A program made the translations under genes and the position numbers. Below are positions 1 through 6,077 of a stretch of DNA of 6,517 bases, in pieces. The notes under the pieces were generated by a model that ran no database searches, was not told the DNA's origin, and saw nothing but the letters and a program-made list of their open reading frames with translations. The DNA is taken from the NCBI GenBank assembly GCA_030705695.1, contig JAUZPX010000100.1, forward strand, positions 1 to 6,517, in the 5' to 3' direction. This DNA comes from Bacillota bacterium. Lineage in GTDB: Bacteria > Bacillota > Clostridia > Oscillospirales > Acutalibacteraceae. How positions within the stretch are numbered: the stretch's first letter is position 1; each line of letters opens with the position of its first letter.

Positions 1-260
1 TAACAGGTATATATCCAAGCGGTGCCGGCAAAATGAGCGGAACAAGTGTTGCAACGGCAATTACAACAGGTGCCAGTGCTCTCATGCTTGAGTGGGGTAT
101 TGTTCAAGGAAATCAACTTACAATGACATCATTTACGATTCGATCATATTTGCTTAAAGGATGTGTTCGAGATATGAATATTAAATATCCAAATGAACAG
201 TGGGGTTATGGAAAATTAAATCTATATAATACGTTTACAACAATGAGGGGAGGAAGATAA
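1..260 (+). CDS. Subtilisin-like S8 peptidase, C-terminal fragment (array copy 1)
   Basis: This is the last 85 codons of a gene that begins upstream of the window; the first full codon is at position 3 and the stop is TAA at 258-260. The visible part starts with TGIYPSGAGK and runs into the catalytic serine motif MSGTSVATAITTG, followed by the C-terminal helices and the tail KYPNEQWGYGKLNLYNTF. It aligns without gaps to the end of the three complete proteins in this window and is closest to the 525-2249 product, sharing TGASALMLEWG and LTMTSFTIRSYLLKG. The stretch before the serine (TGIYPSG) instead matches the 2493 copy. By homology the missing part should hold the prodomain, the Asp and His motifs and the inserted beta domain. 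The gene ends just before a terminator, so it is the last gene of its transcript. Family assignment is secure; substrate is unknown. Confidence 0.93.
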   Translation, partial: TGIYPSGAGKMSGTSVATAITTGASALMLEWGIVQGNQLTMTSFTIRSYLLKGCVRDMNIKYPNEQWGYGKLNLYNTFTTMRGGR

Positions 261-295
261 TTTTTTTGAGTGATATTCAATTAAAAAATTTTTTT

Positions 296-351
296 AAAAT
301 AATAAATAAAAATTCAGACACTTGTTTTAATTGCAGCGCAAGTGTCTTTTT
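296..351 (+). repeat. 56-bp direct repeat, first copy (terminator region)
   Basis: This block is identical base for base to 2289-2344. It covers the A-rich lead, the terminator hairpin including its loop, and five Ts. The flanking spacer sequence has diverged between the two copies, so the identity is confined to the terminator region and the sequence just around it. Confidence 0.9.
316..351 (+). terminator. Intrinsic terminator after array copy 1
   Basis: The arms AGACACTTG (316-324) and CAAGTGTCT (339-347) are perfect complements. They form a 9-bp stem around a 14-base loop and are followed directly by a T run (347-351). An A-rich stretch precedes the stem. It lies 55 bp after the stop codon of the upstream protease and should end that transcript. 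The same structure occurs at 2309-2345. Confidence 0.88.
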
Positions 352-391
352 ATGCAAATAAAACGGAAACAGTGTTTTTGAAAAAACTAAA

Positions 392-420
392 TTATTTTAT
401 CAGTTTATATTGCATATAAT
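392..420 (+). promoter_or_regulatory. Promoter-like block upstream of the 525 gene
   Basis: A perfect TATAAT hexamer (415-420) sits inside TGCATATAATTAAACAACAT, which is also present in the spacer before the 2493 gene. Upstream lies TTATTTT (392-398), also shared, but it is a poor match to a sigma-A -35 box (TTGACA). Read differently, CATATAAT (413-420) resembles the sporulation sigma-E -10 consensus CATACAnT at a plausible distance from TTATTTT. The block lies downstream of the terminator and about 105 bp before the start codon, which is where a promoter for this gene should be. The sigma factor cannot be settled by eye, and chance in AT-rich DNA is possible. Confidence 0.35.
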
Positions 421-509
421 TAAACAACATTTTGAAAAAGCAATTTTCTTATTTTTTTATACGAATCAATTATTTTGTGTATTAATGTTTTGAAAGTTAT
501 AAATGGTTT

Positions 510-518
510 AAGGGAGGA
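510..518 (+). promoter_or_regulatory. Ribosome binding site of the 525 gene
   Basis: AAGGGAGGA includes the GGAGG core complementary to the 16S rRNA 3' end and ends 6 bases before the ATG. It fixes the start codon at 525. A similar sequence and the same AATAAATGGCA start context precede the other array genes. Confidence 0.85.
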
Positions 519-524
519 GAATAA

Positions 525-2249
525 ATGGCAGATCAAAATCCTATAGAGAGCTTACCTTTAGAAGAATTTATTAAGCTTCCAAATGTTATTGATATTTTAG
601 TGGCTTATGATGATGTTATTAAAGATCTTATAAAACAAAGGCCTTACATTCGAGTCGGTAAAGTGTTGCTGGATTATGCAGTGATTTATATTCTGAAAGA
701 TGATTTGCAAAGAATATTAGACGAAACAGGAGAAAGTATAGTAAATGTATTTCCATTTGTTATGACGTTAATGGGGCAGCAGGATTTACAAGCTGCCGGC
801 ATAAATAAGGTTCAGAACCAGCCTGATCTTAATTTAAAAGGAAAAGGCGTTTTGATTGGATTTATTGACACAGGTATTGACTATACGAACAAAGCTTTTA
901 TTTATGAAAACGGAACAAGTAAAATTCAGTATATATGGGACCAAACAATAAACGAAAAACCGCCTGAGGGTTATGTGTTTGGTACTGAATATAATAATGC
1001 AAAAATCAACGAGGCATTAAAATCAAAAAATCCGTTTAGTGTTGTTCCCTCACGTGATACAGTCGGGCACGGAACATTTTTAGCTGCTACGGCGGCAAGC
1101 CGTGAGGATAATGAATTAATCGGAGCTGCACCTGATGCAGAACTTATAATTGTAAAACTCAGAAAAGCCAGGCAATATTATCTTGATTACTTTTTGGTAC
1201 CTCCAGGTCAAGAAAATGTTTATGAATCCAGTGATCTTATGTTTGGGATAAACTATATTATTGAAAAAGCACATTCTTTAGGGAGACCGGTTGCAATATG
1301 CATAAGTGTCGGAACAAATTTGGGAAATCATGACGGACTTGGTATTTTAAATTCATACATATCAAGAATATCCAGCACGCATTTTGTTGGGTTATGTTTA
1401 GCTGCTGGAAATGAAAGCAACATGAAACATCACGTACAGGGAATAATTCAAAAAACAGGAGATACAGCTGAAGTTGAAGTTAAGGCAGGAAAAAAAGAAA
1501 GTTCAATATATATAAGCTTATGGAATTATTCTTCCGATAAAGTATCTGTTTTGCTTACTTCACCAACCGGTGAATCCAGTGGGCGTATTCCTTTTAAATC
1601 CGGAACACATTTTCAGACTAAGTTAGTTCTTGAAAGGACGCATGTTGATATAGAATTTGTTTTTCCTTCTGCGTTAGGTACATTAAGTCAGTTGTCAATT
1701 ATTAAGATTATTGATCCAACCCCAGGAATCTGGAAGATAACAGTTTTTGGTGATTTAATTGTTGACGGAACATATAATATGTGGCTGCCTGTTACAGGTC
1801 TTGTTGATCCGGAAATTGAGTTCTTGTCTCCTGAACCTAAAAATACAGTCGTTATTCCGGCAGTAGCCATAGGTGGGATGGCTATCGGAGCGTTTAGCAG
1901 TTCAGACGGAAGCTTGTATGCATCATCATCTTGGGGCCCGACAAGAATACCTCTGATTACCCCTTCTTTTACTGCACCCGGCGTAGATGTAACCAGCATT
2001 TATCCAAACGGTGTCGGCAAAATGAGCGGAACAAGTGTGTCAACGGCAATTACGACAGGTGCAAGCGCTCTTATGCTTGAGTGGGGAATTGTTCAGGGAA
2101 ATCAACTTACAATGACATCATTTACAATTCGATCATATTTGCTTAAAGGCTGTGTTCGAGATGTAAATATTAAATATCCAAATGAACAGTGGGGTTATGG
2201 AAAATTGAATTTATTTAATACTTTTTCTAATATGAAAGGAGGAAAATAA
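525..2249 (+). CDS. Subtilisin-like S8 serine peptidase, Csp-like (array copy 2)
   Basis: This predicted serine endopeptidase has 574 residues. Residues 1 to about 95 look like a retained prodomain (beta-alpha-beta pattern around YAVIYILKDDLQRIL), with no signal peptide. The subtilase core has catalytic Asp115 (GFIDTGIDY), His182 (GHGTFLAA), a substrate-binding strand SVGTNLG (261-267), oxyanion Asn296 (LAAGNES) and Ser504 (MSGTSVSTA), so the triad is complete. Between Asn296 and Ser504, about residues 315-425 form a beta-rich insert ending in DPTPGIWKI and MWLP. This matches the jelly-roll insert of clostridial Csp proteases such as CspB, which activates the cortex hydrolase SleC during germination; sharing that role is inference. 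A promoter-like block precedes the gene and a terminator follows it, so it may be transcribed alone. Compared with the next two genes it carries four single-residue indels that cancel in length. Start chosen from the ribosome binding site at 510-518. Confidence 0.95.
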   Translation: MADQNPIESLPLEEFIKLPNVIDILVAYDDVIKDLIKQRPYIRVGKVLLDYAVIYILKDDLQRILDETGESIVNVFPFVMTLMGQQDLQAAGINKVQNQPDLNLKGKGVLIGFIDTGIDYTNKAFIYENGTSKIQYIWDQTINEKPPEGYVFGTEYNNAKINEALKSKNPFSVVPSRDTVGHGTFLAATAASREDNELIGAAPDAELIIVKLRKARQYYLDYFLVPPGQENVYESSDLMFGINYIIEKAHSLGRPVAICISVGTNLGNHDGLGILNSYISRISSTHFVGLCLAAGNESNMKHHVQGIIQKTGDTAEVEVKAGKKESSIYISLWNYSSDKVSVLLTSPTGESSGRIPFKSGTHFQTKLVLERTHVDIEFVFPSALGTLSQLSIIKIIDPTPGIWKITVFGDLIVDGTYNMWLPVTGLVDPEIEFLSPEPKNTVVIPAVAIGGMAIGAFSSSDGSLYASSSWGPTRIPLITPSFTAPGVDVTSIYPNGVGKMSGTSVSTAITTGASALMLEWGIVQGNQLTMTSFTIRSYLLKGCVRDVNIKYPNEQWGYGKLNLFNTFSNMKGGK

Positions 2250-2261
2250 TTTTTTGGAGTG

Positions 2262-2281
2262 ATATGCAACTATATGCAACT
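2262..2281 (+). repeat. 10-bp perfect tandem duplication in spacer
   Basis: ATATGCAACT occurs twice back to back (2262-2271 and 2272-2281), just after the stop of the 525 gene. The homologous spacer after copy 1 has a single related unit (ATATTCAATT). This looks like a small slippage duplication of no evident function. Confidence 0.7.
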
Positions 2282-2288
2282 ATTTATA

Positions 2289-2344
2289 AAAATAATAAAT
2301 AAAAATTCAGACACTTGTTTTAATTGCAGCGCAAGTGTCTTTTT
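2289..2344 (+). repeat. 56-bp direct repeat, second copy (terminator region)
   Basis: Identical to 296-351 over 56 bases, including the hairpin loop; this copy then has one additional T. The surrounding spacer sequence is only partly alignable. Confidence 0.9.
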
Positions 2345-2345
2345 T
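2309..2345 (+). terminator. Intrinsic terminator after array copy 2
   Basis: The 9-bp stem AGACACTTG (2309-2317) / CAAGTGTCT (2332-2340) encloses a 14-base loop (TTTTAATTGCAGCG) and is followed by a run of six Ts (2340-2345). It separates the 525 gene from the 2493 gene, which implies that the latter needs its own promoter. Confidence 0.88.
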
Positions 2346-2364
2346 ATGTAAATAAAACGGTAAA

Positions 2365-2384
2365 AGTGCTTTTGAAAAAGCACT
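2365..2384 (+). other. Second short inverted repeat downstream of the terminator
   Basis: AGTGCTTT (2365-2372) and AAAGCACT (2377-2384) form a perfect 8-bp stem with a TGAA loop, followed by an AT-rich stretch with a short T run. The matching site in the preceding spacer (371-388) pairs only imperfectly because of a bulged G. It may be a backup terminator or an RNA element in the leader region. The function is unknown. Confidence 0.5.
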
Positions 2385-2385
2385 A

Positions 2386-2414
2386 TTATTTTATCAATTT
2401 AAAGTGCATATAAT
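2386..2414 (+). promoter_or_regulatory. Promoter-like block upstream of the 2493 gene
   Basis: The block TTATTTT (2386-2392), 14 bases, then CATATAAT (2407-2414) reproduces the spacing and sequence seen at 392-420 while much of the rest of the spacer has diverged. It contains a perfect TATAAT with a weak -35 box; the CATATAAT reading resembles a sigma-E -10. A promoter is expected here because a terminator lies upstream and a gene start 79 bp downstream. A competing candidate -10 (TATTAT, 2446-2451) has no convincing -35. Confidence 0.35.
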
Positions 2415-2476
2415 TAAACAACATCTTTAGAATGCAATTTTTTTATATTATGACTTTAAAAAATAAACGGTTATTT

Positions 2477-2485
2477 AAGGGAGTG
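2477..2485 (+). promoter_or_regulatory. Ribosome binding site of the 2493 gene, variant
   Basis: AAGGGAGTG lies 7 bases before the ATG. It breaks the GGAGG core kept by the other three visible starts (GGGAGTG instead of GGGAGGA), so pairing with 16S rRNA should be somewhat weaker. It still decides the start at 2493. Confidence 0.75.
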
Positions 2486-2492
2486 AAAATAA

Positions 2493-4217
2493 ATGGCAGA
2501 TCAAAATCCTTATGATTTACCTTTGGAAGAGTTTATTTTGCTTCCCAATACGATTGATCTTATAGTCGAGTATAATCAAGCCGTTGAAACTTTGGTAAAA
2601 CAAAGACCATATATAAGATTGGGCAAGGTATTTCACGATTATGCTATATTTTATATTCTGCAGGAAGATTTGCAAAAACTCTTAGATGAAATAGAAACAA
2701 ACGAAATAAAGATTTTTCCTTTTGTAATGGGGTTATTGGGTGCGCAGGATCTGGAAGCGGCAGGTATTACTAAAGTTCAGAATCAGCCTTACCTTGACTT
2801 GAAAGGCACGGGCGTAATAATTGGATTTGTTGATACAGGAATTGATTACACAAACAAAGCTTTTATTTATGAAGACGGAACAAGTAAAATTAAGTATTTA
2901 TGGGATCAGACAATAAACGGGAAACCGCCTGAGGGTTATTTGTTTGGTACTGAATATAACAATACACAAATTAATGATGCTTTAAAATCAAAAGATCCAT
3001 TTAATGTTGTTCCCTCACGGGATACTGTCGGGCACGGTACATTTTTAGCCGCTACGGCGGCAAGCCGTGAGGATAATGAATTGATCGGAGTTGCACCTGA
3101 TTCGGATTTAATAATTGTAAAGCTCAAAAAAGCTAGAAAGTTTTTTATTGATTACTTTTTGGTGCCTCCCAGCCAAGAAAATGTTTATGAGTCCACAGAT
3201 TTGATGCTAGGGATTAATTATATTATTGAAAAAGCATTTTCTATTAATGGAAGTTCCTCTTCGATATGTGTAAGCGTCGGAACAAATTTGGGAGGGCATG
3301 ACGGATTCGGTATATTAGATTCATATATCTCAAAAATATCAAGTAATTTTGGCGCAATAAGTTTGGCAGCGGGAAACGAAAGCAATATGAAACATCATGC
3401 GCATGGAGTACTTGGCAAAACAGGCGATACAAATGATATTGAAGTTAAGGCGGGGAAAAACGGAGGTTCAATGTTTATATGCCTTTGGAATTATTCTTCC
3501 GATAAAGTATCAATCTCAGTTACTTCACCGACAGGCGAGATAGTCGGACCTATTTTATTCAAAGCAGGAACGCATTTTGAATCAAAGCTGGTTTTGGAAA
3601 AAGCACGTATTGTAATTGAATTTATTTTTCCGGCTGCATTAGGGACAATTAGTCAACTGACTGTTATTAAAATTATTGATCCTACCCCGGGTATTTGGAA
3701 AATAACAATTTTCGGTGATTTAATAGTTAGCGGAATTTATGATATGTGGCTGCCTATTACAGGCCTTGTTGATCCTGAAATCGAGTTTTTGGCACCTGAT
3801 CCGAGAACCACTATTGTTGTTCCGGCAACAGCACTTGGGGCTATATCAACAGGGGCATATAACAGTGTAAACGGAAGTCTGTATGCATCATCATCATGGG
3901 GACCGTCAAGATTATCGCTAATAAGTAATCCTACTTTTGTTGCGCCCGGTGTTGACGTGACAGGCATATATCCAAGCGGTGTCGGAAAAATGAGCGGAAC
4001 AAGTGTTGCTGCGGCAATTACGACAGGTGCATGTGCTCTTATGCTTCAGTGGGGAGTTGTTCAGGGAAATCAACTTGATATGAACTCATTTTCTATTCGT
4101 TCTTATTTTGTTAAAGGCTGTGTGCGTGATATAAATATTAAATATCCGAGTGAACAGTGGGGGTATGGTAAATTGAATTTATATAATTCTTTCACCAGTA
4201 TGCGAGGTGGGGAATAA
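2493..4217 (+). CDS. Subtilisin-like S8 serine peptidase, Csp-like (array copy 3)
   Basis: A 574-residue paralog with the same domain order: prodomain-like residues 1 to about 94, subtilase core, beta-rich insert (about 315-425), and the Ser region. The triad is intact: Asp114 (GFVDTGIDY), His181 (VGHGTF), Ser504 (KMSGTSVAAA), with oxyanion Asn295 (LAAGNES). A histidine cluster MKHHAHG follows the Asn. It differs from copy 2 most in the prodomain (about residues 21-75) and around 213-257, and has Cys514 and Gln519 after the catalytic Ser where copies 1 and 2 have Ser and Glu. No signal peptide or membrane segment is seen. A terminator lies upstream and none follows, with only 79 bp to the next gene, so it probably heads a transcript with the 4297 and 6078 genes. 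Csp-type processing of a spore cortex enzyme is possible but unproven; the native substrate is unknown. Confidence 0.95.
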   Translation: MADQNPYDLPLEEFILLPNTIDLIVEYNQAVETLVKQRPYIRLGKVFHDYAIFYILQEDLQKLLDEIETNEIKIFPFVMGLLGAQDLEAAGITKVQNQPYLDLKGTGVIIGFVDTGIDYTNKAFIYEDGTSKIKYLWDQTINGKPPEGYLFGTEYNNTQINDALKSKDPFNVVPSRDTVGHGTFLAATAASREDNELIGVAPDSDLIIVKLKKARKFFIDYFLVPPSQENVYESTDLMLGINYIIEKAFSINGSSSSICVSVGTNLGGHDGFGILDSYISKISSNFGAISLAAGNESNMKHHAHGVLGKTGDTNDIEVKAGKNGGSMFICLWNYSSDKVSISVTSPTGEIVGPILFKAGTHFESKLVLEKARIVIEFIFPAALGTISQLTVIKIIDPTPGIWKITIFGDLIVSGIYDMWLPITGLVDPEIEFLAPDPRTTIVVPATALGAISTGAYNSVNGSLYASSSWGPSRLSLISNPTFVAPGVDVTGIYPSGVGKMSGTSVAAAITTGACALMLQWGVVQGNQLDMNSFSIRSYFVKGCVRDINIKYPSEQWGYGKLNLYNSFTSMRGGE

Positions 4218-4296
4218 TTATTTTTTTTAGAAATATCGGATATATTTTCTATATATAAAGTTGAGAAATAAAAAGAGTTATTAGGGAGGAAAATAA
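4218..4296 (+). other. Short AT-rich spacer with ribosome binding site, no clear terminator
   Basis: This 79-bp gap lacks the hairpin found in the first two spacers and holds no good promoter. AGGGAGGA (4283-4290) is the ribosome binding site of the next gene, 6 bases before its ATG. The gap is related to the 56-bp gap at 6022-6077 (shared TATAAAG, AAAGAGTT and the ribosome site), not to the longer upstream spacers. Read-through from the 2493 gene into the 4297 gene is the simplest reading. Confidence 0.75.
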
Positions 4297-6021
4297 ATGG
4301 CAGATCAAAATCCTTTTGATTTACCCTTGGAAGATTTTATTTTTCTTCCTAATACGATTGATATTGTAATGAAGTATAATCAAGCCGTTGAAGCTTTTGT
4401 GAAGCAAAGGCCATATATACGAGTGGGTAAGGTAATTAATGATTATATTATACTTTATATTCAGCAGGAAGATTTACCAAAAATTATAAATGAAATAGGA
4501 ACAAGCGAAATGAAGCTGCTTCCTTTTGTAGTGGGCTTATTGGGTACACAAGATTTGGAAGCGGCAGGTATTACTAAAGTGCAGAATCAGCCTTACCTTG
4601 ACTTAAAAGGTACGGGCGTAATAATTGGCTTTGTTGACACAGGAATTGATTACACAAACAAAGCTTTTATTTATGAAGACGGAACAAGTAAAATTCAGTA
4701 TATTTGGGATCAAACAATAAAAGGAAATCCACCTGAGGGGTATTTGTTTGGAACTGAATATAGCAATGCACAAATTAACGATGCTCTAAAATCAAAAAAT
4801 CCGTTTAGTGTTGTTCCCTCACGTGATACAGTCGGGCACGGAACATTTTTAGCCGCTACGGCGGCAAGCCGAGAAGATAATGAATTAATCGGAGTAGCAC
4901 CTGATGCTGAACTTATAATTGTAAAGCTAAAAAAAGCTAAAAAGTATTTAACAGATTATTTTTTGGTGCCGAAAAATCAGGATAATGTTTATGAATCCAG
5001 TGATTTGGCGCTAGGAATAAATTATATTTTTGATAAAGCATTTACTTGTTGCGGACGTCCCGCTTCAATATGTGTAAGTGTTGGAACAAATTATGGAAGT
5101 CATGACGGACTTGGTGCATTAGATTCAATCATAACTAAAATTTCAAGTGATTATGGCGCAATATGCTTGGCAGCAGGAAATGAAAGCAATATGAAGCATC
5201 ATGCGCATGGAATACTTGCAAAAACAGGCGATGCAAGTGATATTGAAGTTAAGGCGGGGAAAAACGGAGGTTCGATGTTTTTTAGCTTATGGACTTATTC
5301 TTCCGATAAAATATCGATTTCAATTACTTCACCAACTGGTGAGGTTGTCGGGCCGATTGCATTCAGAGCAGGAGCACATTTTGAATCAAAGCTGGTTTTA
5401 GAAAGAGCACGTGTTATAATCGAATTTATTTTCCCGTCAGGGTTAGGAATTATCAGTCAATTAACTGTTATCAAAATTATTGATCCTACCCCGGGTATTT
5501 GGAAAATAACAATTTTTGGTGACTTAGTAGTTAACGGTATTTATGATATGTGGCTGCCTATTACAGGTCTTGTTGATCCTGAAATTGAGTTTTTGGCACC
5601 TGATCCGAGAACCACTATTGTTGTTCCGGCAACAGCACTTGGGGCTATAACAATAGGTGCATATAACAGTGTAAACGGAAGTCTGTATGCACCATCATCA
5701 TGGGGACCGTCAAGATTATCGCTAATAAGTAATCCTGCTTTTGTTGCACCGGGCGTAGATGTTACAGGTATATACCCGGAAGGTGTCGGAAAAATGAGCG
5801 GAACAAGTGTAGCTGCGGCAATTACAACAGGCGCTTGTGCTCTAATGCTTCAGTGGGGAATTGTTCAGGGAAATCAACTTGACATGAACTCGTTTTCCAT
5901 TCGTTCTTATTTAGTTAAAGGCTGTGTTCGCGATATAAATATTAAATATCCTAGTGACCAGTGGGGTTATGGTAAATTGAATTTATATAATTCTTTCGTT
6001 AGTATGCGGGGCAGGGAATAA
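4297..6021 (+). CDS. Subtilisin-like S8 serine peptidase, Csp-like (array copy 4)
   Basis: A 574-residue paralog colinear with copy 3 without indels. Catalytic Asp114, His181 and Ser504 and oxyanion Asn295 are all present, so a functional serine protease is predicted. The prodomain-like N-terminus lacks a signal peptide. The beta-rich insert ends in DPTPGIWKI and DMWLP, as in Csp jelly-roll proteins. Distinctive residues lie near the substrate cleft: a Cys-Cys pair at 251-252 (AFTCCGRPAS), Tyr266 in SVGTNYGSHD where copies 2 and 3 have Leu, and VPKNQDN for VPPxQEN. The C-terminal third is very close to copy 3. About residues 134-206, however, resemble copy 2, including 67 identical bases around the His codon, so the gene is a mosaic. 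It sits in a probable operon with its neighbours. The start is set by AGGGAGGA at 4283-4290. Substrate is unknown; a germination role is inference. Confidence 0.95.
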   Translation: MADQNPFDLPLEDFIFLPNTIDIVMKYNQAVEAFVKQRPYIRVGKVINDYIILYIQQEDLPKIINEIGTSEMKLLPFVVGLLGTQDLEAAGITKVQNQPYLDLKGTGVIIGFVDTGIDYTNKAFIYEDGTSKIQYIWDQTIKGNPPEGYLFGTEYSNAQINDALKSKNPFSVVPSRDTVGHGTFLAATAASREDNELIGVAPDAELIIVKLKKAKKYLTDYFLVPKNQDNVYESSDLALGINYIFDKAFTCCGRPASICVSVGTNYGSHDGLGALDSIITKISSDYGAICLAAGNESNMKHHAHGILAKTGDASDIEVKAGKNGGSMFFSLWTYSSDKISISITSPTGEVVGPIAFRAGAHFESKLVLERARVIIEFIFPSGLGIISQLTVIKIIDPTPGIWKITIFGDLVVNGIYDMWLPITGLVDPEIEFLAPDPRTTIVVPATALGAITIGAYNSVNGSLYAPSSWGPSRLSLISNPAFVAPGVDVTGIYPEGVGKMSGTSVAAAITTGACALMLQWGIVQGNQLDMNSFSIRSYLVKGCVRDINIKYPSDQWGYGKLNLYNSFVSMRGRE

Positions 6022-6077
6022 TTATTTTTGTACATATAAAGTAAAAAAACATAAAGAGTTTTAAGGGAGGAAAATAA
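6022..6077 (+). other. Short spacer with ribosome binding site, no terminator
   Basis: This 56-bp AT-rich gap has no stem-loop. AAGGGAGGA (6063-6071) is a strong ribosome binding site 6 bases before the ATG at 6078. It is a shortened relative of the 4218-4296 gap and supports co-transcription across the 4297 and 6078 genes. Confidence 0.75.

Noticed and set aside
432..461. TTGAAA (432-437) followed about 18 bases later by TTTATA as an alternative promoter for the 525 gene
   Set aside because: The -10 match is poor and the arrangement is not kept in the homologous spacer before 2493.
1688..1999. Antisense open frame of about 100 codons opposite the C-terminal half of copy 2, with a related one at 3737-3967 opposite copy 3
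   Set aside because: Both lie opposite the same conserved protease segment, so they are shadows of shared codon choice. Neither has a convincing ribosome binding site, and the encoded sequences resemble no known protein.
2264..2302. Tiny 12-codon frame after copy 2 (MQLYATIYKNNK) preceded by GGAG
   Set aside because: It depends on the 10-bp slippage repeat, is absent from the homologous spacer after copy 1, and ends just before the terminator. Chance is the better explanation.
4229..4250. Imperfect inverted repeat AGAAATATC / GATATATTTTCT in the short spacer, as a possible terminator
   Set aside because: The arms need a bulge, are almost all A/T, leave a loop too small to close, and are not followed by a T run.
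5201..5401. Alternative + strand frame of 66 codons inside copy 4, and the minus-strand frames at 2936-3127, 3244-3432 and 6145-6330
   Set aside because: They overlap well-supported protease coding sequence in other frames and have no independent start signals or recognisable content.
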